Source of the DNA: Setomelanomma holmii
Taxonomy: Eukaryota > Ascomycota > Dothideomycetes > Pleosporales > Phaeosphaeriaceae
Direction: 5' to 3'
Assembly: GCA_010015745.1 (NCBI GenBank)
Contig: ML978374.1
Location: 11,338-25,164 of the forward strand
Length of the DNA stretch: 13,827 nt
This document shows positions 1-7,572 of this stretch, piece by piece. A program made the translations under genes and the position numbers. Below the pieces are notes generated by a model. The model searched no databases, was not told the DNA's origin, and worked only from the letters and a program-made list of their open reading frames with translations. Numbering within the stretch: position 1 is the first letter of the stretch; every line of letters starts with the position of its first letter.

Positions 1-1083
1 GCTGCAAAACCTACCTGGCTACAACGCCTGCTTAAAGACGGCAACAACAGCGTGTCGCAGAAGGTGGCTAACGAGCTCGCTGGCTTCAATACCCATCGCT
101 TCCGGCTGGCAGCTGTTAGCTGGTTTGTTGAGAACAATCACCCTCTCTCTGACTTTGAAACACCAGCTTTTTAATGCCTCCTTAAAGCTTCTAACCCACT
201 AGCAGAACGAGCGCTTTAGACGTCTTATGTAAGCGTCTCCTAGTACGTTGCGCGCTTGTACAAGCACCTAAAGCCGCGCGTTATCTTGCAACTGTCGCAG
301 GCGCTTAGCAAAGTACACCTCAGCTTTGATAGATAGACGACAAAGGGCGGCAAGCGTGGCTTTCTAGGCATCGTTGCGCACTTTGTTGACAGCAGAGGCA
401 ACCTGCAGGACTTGCCTATAGCGCTGCCCCAGCTGACAGGCGCTCACAGTGGCGAGAGGATAGCTGAGGTTGTCATAAAAACGCTGCAGGACTTTAAGAT
501 CACGTCGCAATTGATTGGTCACTTTGTGCTTAATAATGCTACTAACAACAACAGTACTGTTGCAATATTGGCTTAAGATTACGGTTTCAATGCCACCCAC
601 CAGCGCCTCCGCTGCGGACCTCACATGCTTAACCTTATCGGCCAGACGCTCCTCTAGGGCAAGGGCAGCGCCGCCTCGTTCGACAACAACGTACAAGAGC
701 TCACTAACGAGCACGACTTTATAGAGGAGTGGAGGCGCGTAGGCCTACTTGGCGTACTGCTTAGTGTCATGAACTACATCAAAACGCCGCAACAGCATAA
801 GCTCTTCAAGGACTTCTAGCGCCTCGCCTACACTGAGCTGCCGCCTAGCGCGTCAGCCGACGATTGCAAGATCCTTAAGCCTGTTAAACCCGTCGTTATG
901 CGGTGGAACTAGTACTACTTATGCTTTGAGCGTGCTGTAAAGCTGCAGTTTGCAGTCAACGCCTACGCTACTCACCATATACAGCGGGTGCAAAGGGAGG
1001 ACACGTTTGCACAAAGTCGTGGCAACAACCTGCCAGATGCGCAGCCGTGGATGCAATCAGATGGCCTTACAGGTGCTGATTAG
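1..1083 (+). pseudogene. hAT transposase pseudogene (hAT-1), truncated at both ends
   Basis: Frame +1 reads as a hAT-family DNA transposase from the window edge to 1083, with no frameshift. Recognisable blocks in order are the ENNHPLSDFETPAF segment (near 130-171), the TTKGGKRGFLGIVAHF block (337-384), the GHFVLNNATNNN block (517-552), RLRCGPHMLNLI (604-639), the NYIKTPQQHKLF segment (772-807) and VKPVVMRWN (883-909). Nine stops interrupt it, at 172, 217, 241, 334, 574, 655, 817, 910 and 1081; seven are TAG and two TAA. The stop at 334 replaces the Trp expected in the family's D-x-W-T-T motif. The second catalytic Asp, expected in the VLDNA motif, reads Asn (532-534). The DNA-binding N-terminus lies outside the window. 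The C-terminal dimerisation domain is absent, because the frame stops where the terminal repeat of the next hAT element begins. Identity to the hAT-2 protein is only partial, so they are different families. Confidence 0.9.
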
Positions 1084-1260
1084 CAGACTTTCCAACAAGC
1101 AAGTAAAGCAAGTACCTGCTCTCAACTTGACTTGCTTGGTTTGGACTAAGGCGTTACTTGACTTGCTTGGGAGCAATTTCGTGCTTAGTTGACTTGCTTG
1201 GATTACTTGCAAGTACTTGGTTTACTTAGTACTACTAAGAGACTATTTTACACACAGATA
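1084..1260. repeat. hAT-2 left terminal inverted repeat and subterminal repeat array
   Basis: The terminal repeat CAGACTTTCCA (1084-1094) is followed by at least three copies of a TTGACTTGCTTGG motif, near 1126, 1157 and 1189, plus shorter ACTTGC/ACTTGG pieces to about 1225. The same motifs occur in the inverted sense at the other end of the element. In hAT elements such subterminal clusters are usual binding sites for the BED-type DNA-binding domain of the transposase; that role is inferred here. Confidence 0.75.
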
Positions 1261-1548
1261 CAATAGCTAAGTGTCCAAGTCTAGTATATTGTAATCCCTC
1301 AAAATCTGCTCATCTGAAAGCTTAGCCTTGCTAGATCTCCACGGTTTGTAGCCAGCTCGCACCCATGATCTCACCAATTGGAGAGCTGAAAGTAGCTTAC
1401 TGCTAAGAGCTCGTCGCTTTAGCTTAAGTAGGTCACCAAGCTCGCTGAAGAGGCGTTTACAGTTGCTGCGTGATGCTGGGATTGTCATAATATTAATCGC
1501 AAACTGCGCTAAATGCGGGTATTTTAGCTGTAATTAAATCCAGTATTA

Positions 1549-1599
1549 ACGTGTTTTACAAGCGAGCGGCCCATACAAGCGAGCGGCCCACCCCACTAA
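1549..1599. repeat. Left terminal inverted repeat of the pogo-like element
   Basis: It starts ACGTGTTTTACAAGCG immediately after a TA and matches 3350-3400 in inverted orientation with about two mismatches. Two copies of ACAAGCGAGCGGCCC lie inside it. Confidence 0.93.
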
Positions 1600-1669
1600 T
1601 TTTGTGCACCTCTTTAGGCGTACATCTCAACCACATTAAGAGACAAGATAGATATAATAATAAAATAGA

Positions 1670-3319
1670 TTAAGCAGTGTCTAAAGTATCTTTTTTGCAT
1701 GTCCGTGAGTTATGCCTAGTCTCTCTGCATCTCTTGCAGCGCGCCAGAGCCTGGCGGCTAAGGCCTAATCGCTCACCACCTTGGCGCTGTTCACGCTGTA
1801 TCTGCTGGTCTGCCTCCTTTTAAGCAAGTATATCCTCTCCTACTCCCTTTGTTAACGTCCCCTGCTTCTGTATCCGCTTCTTTTTGCGCTGCCTACGCTT
1901 TGTTGCTGCCTCATTAGCTCTCTTAAGGCTGGTGATCTGATTGCGCATTAGCTTAGCTGAGAGCATCATGATCTCCGCCCCCTTCTTAAGCTGGCTAATT
2001 GCCTCAATAATTGAGGCTGGCGACGAGCTTTTATGTCGTCGTACGCGCTCACGAATTAGGGTTGATTAGGCCTCAAGCTCACGTATGTTGCTTGGTGTTC
2101 GAGCCTCCTAGATAGCCTCTGCTTAAGCGATTAGAGTAGGCGTACGCAGCTGTACGTCAAGCTTTGATAGAACAGCATCTGGCTGGAGAGGTACAAGGCC
2201 TGCGCCTCGAAAGGCAGAGTAGATATTGGCTGCTGTGAATGATCGCATAAAGGCTGTTTTAAAGGCAGGCAAAAACTTAAGCTTTGTGATGTGGTTGATG
2301 TGGTGGCAGATTAGACTCTCAACCTCAGAGCTATATGCGCGCTTTAATGGCGAGAAGCAGCCAACGTCAAGTGGCTGCAATAGGTGGGATGAGTGTGGTG
2401 GCATGCAGAGAGTGTAGATGTTATTCTCTTTGCAGAGCTCCTGGAATTCAAGAGACTGATGGCTTTCATGGCCGTCAAGGATAAGCAGCCGACGCGCCCC
2501 AACTAGCTTGCCCTCTGTGTGCTGGATAAAGTGCTTCAGCCACTCTACGCCTATCTCGTTGGTCGTCCAGCTATTGTCGCTAACGGCAATAGCCTAGTTG
2601 CGTAGGATGTCCTCCTCTTCGTACTATGCAGATAGGTGGTGCTGGCTAGCAAAGATAATGAAAGGCAGAATAGCCTAGCCAGCAGCACTAATTCCTTGGA
2701 TAATTGTCACCCACTCGCGATTGCCTGGCTGAATAGCCTTTAGCTGGCCTCTTCTTTCTAACCCTGTTACAACAAGCTGAGTTGTAATCTTGCCTATTAT
2801 AAAGCCAGCCTCGTCAAAGTTGTAGATGTCCTCATTGCAGATGCTGTACTTGGATTTTGTCTGCTCTACTAGCTCAAACCAGCTCCTTATTAATATAGGG
2901 TCTTCACATAGAGCTCTCTGCCTGTTGTATGCTTGATTCTAACGAGTCTTAAGACTGTCTGTACGCTTAACAAAGTTGCGCGGCTAGTGGACGCCAACGC
3001 AACCTGTGCTGCGCGCGGCGAGCAGCTTGTTAGCTATGTCGCGTACAGCGTCGTACGTAGGCGCAAATCCGCGCCGATCTAGGTTGAGTATATAGCTCAC
3101 AATCACCTCCTCTTCTAGCTGCGTAAGCCTCTTTAAGTTGGGCTGGCAATTGCGTCTGGCAGCCTTGCCAGCGCGTCAGCGTCAGAGCGTCGTTTGCAGG
3201 ACTTCAAATGTCTGCGTAGCATCTCTTTCAGACTAGATTTAGTTTTAATTAATAGCTGAGATTGCAAGATGTAAATCAGCTTCAGCAGAGGCTGTTTAGG
3301 CTTGATTTGGGGGAGCCAT
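1670..3319 (-). pseudogene. Pogo/Fot-like DDE transposase pseudogene
   Basis: From the ATG at 3319 one frame of 550 codons runs to TAA at 1670-1672 without any frameshift. It has 15 premature stops: codons 8, 25, 27, 29, 46, 48, 112 and 127, three in the catalytic core, and four after residue 390. The N-terminal third matches the DNA-binding region of pogo-like transposases in layout. The DDE core is visible: Asp169 in IYNFDEAGF, Asp282 in LILDGHESH and Asp318 in LLQPLDVGCF, with 35 residues between the last two (DD35D). The C-terminal tail is Lys/Arg-rich and ends in a zinc knuckle CKRCRETRHNSRTC (CX2CX4HX4C), as in several fungal members of this group. Stops at codon 112 (before PRNFVKR) and in the AAG*AILPF, LSA*YEEE and RN*AIAVS segments fall where relatives carry Trp, consistent with TGG to TAG. 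The protein cannot be made in full. Confidence 0.92.
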
Positions 3320-3349
3320 GACAGGTAAAAGATCACACCCCGCAGAAAG

Positions 3350-3400
3350 TTGGTGGGGTGGGCCGCTCGCTTGTATAGGCCGCTCGCTTGTAAAACACGT
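3350..3400. repeat. Right terminal inverted repeat of the pogo-like element
   Basis: Inverted partner of 1549-1599. It ends CTTGTAAAACACGT, directly followed by the TA duplication at 3401-3402. Confidence 0.93.
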
Positions 3401-3984
3401 TAGACTAGATTGCTATCTGCGTTATACTGCTCTTGCGTCCACTGCAGTTCCTGTGTTTTCCAGCGCTCAAACTCGTCAAGTGGAGCCTCCTGACTAGCGC
3501 TGCGGCTAAGTATTGCGCTAATTGCCTTATCTATGTTGTTGCTACTTAGTGCAACTGTTTTTGACTAGCGTAGGCGCTGAGGTTTATACGCCGCCCAGAG
3601 CTGCTGAAACGCTGCGTTGGCACTGCTGAGCCATTCAACTTTGTCCCCCTACGCCACATCGCAGTAGTTCTTGTAGTACGGGTGTAGGCAAACAGCAGCG
3701 TAGTAGGCGGGCGAAGCGTCAAGCTTGGTGTAGTAGTCGTTAGCCTTAAGCCACGCGGCGCGGAGGTTAACGTTTAGGTGATCCTTGGGGGCCTCTAGGT
3801 GAGCGTTGAAATCAACGTGTTCATACGGGCGCGCCTGGGCCTCAAGCTTGCTGAGTACATACTCAAAAACTGGTATAACCTTATAAATTGCGCTATATTT
3901 GCCATCTTTGCTGCGTCCTTTAAGCTGTTTTGTAGCATACTTAAGCGGCTCTAAGCAGTTCTGATACTCTGCAATTACTGCCTA

Positions 3985-4181
3985 TGTCGGATCATAGATG
4001 TCGTCGACATGTCAGTCACACGATCAGGCGCACTGATCGCAGCACTGCGCCTGAGCAGCGCTCAGACCAGACCCCTGAGCCTGCCTCTTCCATAGTCCTC
4101 TCCTAACAACAACAATCGAACAGAATGCATTCCTAGTTACAGTTATTTCCTTTCAGCACTAATGCTATAGCCCTCCCAACA
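3985..4181. mobile_element. Solo LTR 1 (197 bp) inside hAT-2
   Basis: The segment begins TGTCGGATCATAG and ends CCCTCCCAACA, so it has TG...CA ends. It is flanked by a perfect 5-bp direct repeat GCCTA (3980-3984 and 4182-4186). Both are hallmarks of an LTR retrotransposon insertion reduced to one LTR by recombination. There is no internal retroelement sequence. Removing it with one duplication copy joins the hAT-2 frame without a shift. It contains small inverted repeats such as CGATCAG...CTGATCG near 4020-4040. The superfamily (copia or gypsy) and orientation cannot be decided from the LTR alone; the short length is more usual for copia. Confidence 0.88.
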
Positions 4182-5698
4182 GCCTAATTAGCAGCTCAGA
4201 GCCCAGTTGATCTCATCCAGCTCAGAGCGTTAGGCCGCTTGTTGTTCCGCTGCGCAGCGTGCGCGTCCTTAAGTATAATCTTGTTAATGTGATGCTCAGC
4301 GTACAAGTTGTAGGCAGCCTGAAGCTTTATAGCGCGCTTAAAAGCAGCATAGTACGAGTTCCAGCGAGTGACAACAGGCTTGACAGGCTCTAGTACCTTC
4401 AGACGTCTCTTAGTAGGCAGGTCGTTATTAGCAACACGCTGGTAACTACAAAAAAGCTTGTACTGTTGCGGCGTTTTAATATAGTTGATGACGTCAACTA
4501 GGACGCCAATAGGGCCATCTTTCCGCCACTCTCGCATGTACTGCTCCTCAGTGCTGTACTGCTCTTGAGCGTTGCCGTAGGCGTCCTTGTTGTTACCAAA
4601 TATAATAGCCTGGCTAATAAGGTTGAGCATGTGGCAGGCGCAGCGGAGACGCTGGTGAGCCGGGTCAAAGCTGTACTCGTAGGCAAGCGCAGTAATCGCA
4701 GTGTTGTTGTTGGCGGCGTTGTCAAGTACAAAGTAGCCTAACTAGTCTCTATTTATTCTGTACGCTGAGAGGGTGGTTAAGATAGCTTAGGCAATAGCCT
4801 CGCCAGTGTGGGCGCCAGCGAGCTCAGGCAGGTCGATAGGCAAGTCGTGTATTATTCCAGCTGCGTCAGCAAAGTGAGCGACTACTCTAAAAAAGCCACG
4901 TTTACCACCTTTTGTTGTCCAGCCATTAAAGCTTATGTGTACCTTGCTTATTAAGGCTGATAAGGCGTCAACAACTTGCGGTTGTATAGACTTAAATAGC
5001 CTTATTACAAAAGTAGAAACGCTAGTATTACTTACCTACAATGCTGCCTCTGCCTCTAGGTTAGCAAATCTTATAATCTCCCTAAACTCTGGCGTTGTAA
5101 GCTTACTAAGAGGGTGGTTTCAGTTAACAAGCCACATAACAGTAGCTGTTCAGAAGCCTTATATATTGAAGTTTCCTAGCGAATTGGCGGTGTGCTGTTG
5201 TACGTCTAGCCTAGCATCAAACGCTTGCCGCAGCGACAGCTGCCCTTGAGCTCTCTGCGTTAACTTAGGGCCATCTTTTGTGAGGTTGTGACCACGTTTT
5301 AGCTGACTGAGGTGGGTAGCTGCTGAAGTAGTTGCCTGGGTAATGTTGAACAGACCACTACGGCCAGCGTCAATAGTTTTGTGTACGTGGCAGTACTTGC
5401 ACACAAACCAGATCCGAGATGGAGCCTGACGCTCAACAACGCAGTAGCCATGTTGGAAAATCCAGCTTTTAGGACGCTTAGAGCCTGCCAGCGGCTTAAT
5501 AAACTTAGGTAGACGCGTCTAGTTAATGCTGGCAAAGCTATCAACTGGGGCACTGATTATCTCATCTTGGCTATTATCACCGTCTCCGGCCTCAGTTGTA
5601 GCCACTGTACCAGCTCGGCTGCCCTCAGTAGGTGCGACAATCTCATCCTCTACCTGCAACTCTAATAATTGTGATTCGAAGGTAGTTACTGACGGTGA

Positions 5699-5878
5699 GG
5701 CGGTGGCCTGGCTTGCGGTGGTGGCCTGGCTTGCGACGGTGGCATGGCTTGCGACGGTGGCCTGGCTTGCGGCAGTGGCATGGCTTGCGACGGTGGCCTG
5801 GCTTGCGGCGGTGGCATGGCTTGCGACGGTAGCATAGCTTGCGACGGTGGCCTGGCTTGCGGCGTTGGCCTTGCTTGC
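5699..5878 (-). repeat. 18-bp coding minisatellite in the hAT-2 transposase
   Basis: About ten tandem 18-bp units (plus-strand form like GCTTGCGACGGTGGCCTG) encode six-residue repeats A-S-(Q/H/Y)-A-T-(V/A) near the N-terminus of hAT-2, ahead of the BED finger. The array stays in frame and is free of stops, while stops are frequent elsewhere in the gene. The repeat also holds open reading frames on the other strand and in another frame; these are by-products of the 18-bp periodicity. Confidence 0.9.
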
Positions 5879-6022
5879 GGCAGCGAGGGCTTTACGAGGT
5901 GATTGACGCTCAGATGCTGTTTGAGATGAAGCCTCACGAGCTGAAATAAGGTTATTAGTAGCAGCAGTTACTCTTGTACGTTTGCTACTCAAAGAGGTAT
6001 GTAGTGTACGGCGTTTAGGCAT

Positions 6023-6240
6023 ATTAAGGCAGTCGAAAATACTAAAAGATTGCGTTGATATAGAGAAATGCGCATCACGATAGGCTTCAAAACAAGCTGA
6101 CGTTAAGATAAGAGTAATGCGCCAAGCGATTTTGGTAGCTGTATAGCCTCTTTAGGAGGTAGCAGAGGTATTGCAACACTAAAAAAGGATCGCAAGATCC
6201 GCTGTACAGCTGTTTTGCTAGCTTTATTGCATTCTACTAA
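6023..6240 (-). other. hAT-2 leader between the transposase start and the right subterminal repeats
   Basis: AT-rich, non-coding sequence upstream of the hAT-2 ATG, where its promoter and leader would lie. A short hairpin GGATC-GCAA-GATCC sits at 6187-6200. I cannot point to a specific core promoter. Confidence 0.4.
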
Positions 6241-6403
6241 AAGTAACTGATATTAACTAAGTAAACTAAGTAATCTAAGCAAGCAACGTACATTAACTTG
6301 ACTTGCTTGGTTAGCCGCGCAGCTTTGACTTGACTTGCTTGCTTGGTTTAAACCAAGCAAGTCAAGCAAGTAAACCAAGTCGACTTGCTTTATGGAAACT
6401 CTG
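6241..6403. repeat. hAT-2 right subterminal repeats, 24-bp palindrome and terminal inverted repeat
   Basis: The stretch holds copies of CTTGACTTGCTTGG in both orientations. It includes a perfect 24-bp palindrome at 6338-6361 centred on TTTAAA, with arms CTTGCTTGG/CCAAGCAAG, and ends in TGGAAACTCTG (6393-6403), the inverted partner of 1084-1094. Shared blocks with the left end include TAAAGCAAGT and CTTGACTTGCTTGGTTT. Confidence 0.78.
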
Positions 6404-6697
6404 CTATCGAAAGCCTCCTTAACCCATTGTCGTTGCCGGCTAGAGCCTCTACAAGGGTAGTCACCAAGGTGTCATCGAGATTGGAATAATCATGCTTTAC
6501 TTCGAGCTCTTGACAGGAGTGTGCTCTGCCCTAGATTATGAAATTCGTCATGGTGGTATAGGCTGTGTGGAACGCGTCGAAACACAGCTTTTTAATCAGG
6601 GTTGTCTCCATGGGCGCAAAGTATGTAGTGAGGAGCTCGAATGACTCGTGATGTCCCACAATCTGTAGCTCTTCGATGTTGCAGTAGATAGTGACAG

Positions 6698-6912
6698 TGT
6701 CACGGTTTAGAGTCTCTCTTGCCTTGTCACAGTCTGGTCTCTCTTTCTCTTGCTGCTGTCGCAACTCACCTTTGCTAAGACGTTACTGCTTCTACTGCAC
6801 TGGCGTTGTTATGGTCACTCAACTATATGTACTGTTTTGTAGCTTCACACAATACAACCTCAGTTCAATCCTTCAATTCTTCCTGCATGCGCACTGTTCA
6901 CCCACCGCGACA
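6698..6912 (+). mobile_element. Solo LTR 2 (215 bp) inside the F-box-like pseudogene
   Basis: It begins TGTCACGG and ends CCGCGACA, giving imperfect terminal inverted repeats TGTC(A/G)CG, and is flanked by the 5-bp direct repeat GACAG (6693-6697 and 6913-6917). A TATA-like CTATATG lies near 6825. A related but truncated copy starts at 13411 in the same orientation. Removing it with one duplication restores a continuous minus-strand frame. Plus orientation is tentative, based on the TATA-like site. Confidence 0.78.
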
Positions 6913-7420
6913 GACAGCACGGTCTTCAGTGTGAGGGCTCACGTGCAAGACCTCCAGATTCGGAAATGGGTCGTGCTTGCAATTATGCACATGATCGGCG
7001 TATTTTGCTAGTAAGTCCAGCACTGTACGCTGTCCGTGGTTGTGTTTCGTGTTGGATGTGGGAGCACAGGGCAGGTATGAATGAGGCAGAAGGTTTTTGT
7101 ATTGAGAGAGCTACTGCGAGCGATTATATACACAACCAGATGAGTAAGCAGGTGACTAACAGAGTCACGTGAGATGCAGTTCACAGTGTACCGTGTGAAC
7201 TGAGGTGCTAGGCTGACATTTCGATTCCAACTCGAGCCTCTTCATGTTTGTTGCACCAATGATCATGCAAGCAAGCAAGGCCTGCACACTGCCGATCGTG
7301 TGAGCAGCCTCGAGGAAAGCGGGTATCAGGTTTCCGAGAGGGTCAGACTGTTCAAGAGTCGCTCCGGCAAACTGGACGTGCAGCATATCTTCCAGTTGTC
7401 GGAGGAAATTATCACCACAG

Positions 7421-7572
7421 TCCGCAACAAGCAAGTCAATCCGTTCATCTTCAGAGGCCCACTTACCTATCTTGGTAGGGGTTAAACCTTCATAGGAAAT
7501 TTCTAGGCTCAAATAGGTAATCAATCAAGTCAATCCGAACCTTCTAAGCCCCACTTAATTGCTTGTTGCGGA
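7421..7572. repeat. Local inverted and direct repeats in the F-box-like pseudogene
   Basis: TCCGCAACAAGCAA (7421-7434) recurs inverted as TTGCTTGTTGCGGA (7559-7572). CAAGTCAATCCG recurs directly at 7432-7443 and 7526-7537, 94 bp apart, with further partial similarity (GGCCCACTTA against GCCCCACTTA). The arrangement suggests an aberrant local duplication that coincides with the loss of frame between the two parts of the pseudogene. Confidence 0.65.

Larger units (their letters stand above)
1549..3400 (-). mobile_element. pogo-like Tc1/mariner element inserted in hAT-2
   Basis: This 1852-bp element has near-identical terminal inverted repeats of about 51 bp (1549-1599 and 3350-3400) beginning ACGTGTTTTACAAGCGAGCG. 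It is flanked by TA on both sides (1547-1548 and 3401-3402), the target duplication of Tc1/mariner elements. Each terminal repeat holds a direct repeat of ACAAGCGAGCGGCC with 2-3 bp between copies, probably a double transposase-binding site. The few differences between the two ends are mainly C/T transitions, for example CCCATAC against CCTATAC, a CpA to TpA change. The transposase gene runs on the minus strand. Insertion interrupted the C-terminal part of the hAT-2 transposase, and excision in silico restores that frame. Confidence 0.93.
1267..6022 (-). pseudogene. hAT-2 transposase pseudogene, split by two later insertions
   Basis: The reading frame starts at the ATG at 6022 and ends at the TAG at 1267-1269. 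Without the pogo element (1549-3400 plus one TA) and the LTR (3985-4181 plus one 5-bp duplication) it is exactly 2700 nt, or 900 codons, in one frame. In order: a basic N-terminus; ten 6-residue repeats A-S-x-A-T-x (about residues 49-108); a BED-like zinc finger with C208, C211, H237 and H245; the RNase H-like core, whose first acidic position reads Asn366 (SFNGWTTKGG) and whose second is Asp434 (VLDNAANNN); RCACHMLNLI; a C-terminal part with LHPYYKNYC; and a hAT dimerisation domain (IPASRSNCKRLFSELG, about residues 827-899). Thirteen premature stops are present: at 5519, 5159, 5150, 5120, 5036, 4787, 4742, 4196, 4184, 3649, 3565, the pogo junction and 1534. No frameshift is seen. Confidence 0.9.
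1084..6403 (-). mobile_element. hAT transposon hAT-2, carrying two nested insertions
   Basis: The outer limits are imperfect 11-bp terminal inverted repeats: CAGACTTTCCA at 1084-1094 and, inverted, CAGAGTTTCCA at 6393-6403 (10 of 11 match). A CAGAG start is typical of hAT ends. Inside each end lie about 150 bp of subterminal sequence built from copies of CTTGACTTGCTTGG. Total length is 5320 bp. Subtracting the pogo insertion plus TA (1854 bp) and the LTR plus its duplication (202 bp) leaves about 3264 bp, a usual size for an autonomous hAT. The 8-bp flanks (CTGATTAG on the left, CTATCGAA on the right) do not match, so no target-site duplication is visible. The element is inactive because its transposase frame is broken by stops. 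Confidence 0.82.

Noticed and set aside
1..1083. hAT-1 as the other half of the hAT-2 insertion target, with its 3' part beyond 6403
   Set aside because: Sequence after 6403 reads as the F-box-like remnant on the minus strand, and I see no hAT C-terminal motifs there.
1100..1260. CRISPR-like spaced repeats in the CTTGACTTGCTTGG array
   Set aside because: Spacing is irregular, the motif occurs in inverted form at the other end of the element, and the context is a fungal hAT transposon; these are subterminal repeats.
4498..4731. Thr/Leu-rich minus-strand open frame
   Set aside because: It overlaps the hAT-2 transposase out of frame and has no domain; it is a shadow of the real frame.
5526..5837. 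Plus-strand open frame with repeated VAWLA units
   Set aside because: It arises from reading the 18-bp minisatellite of the hAT-2 gene on the opposite strand.
1..6022. Reassigned stop codons, since TAG and TAA fall at Trp and Gln positions in conserved transposase frames
   Set aside because: All three stop codons appear, at positions expecting different residues, and two catalytic Asp codons are also mutated. The intact RBR gene ends at an ordinary TAA and has no internal stops. Mutation of repeats explains it better.
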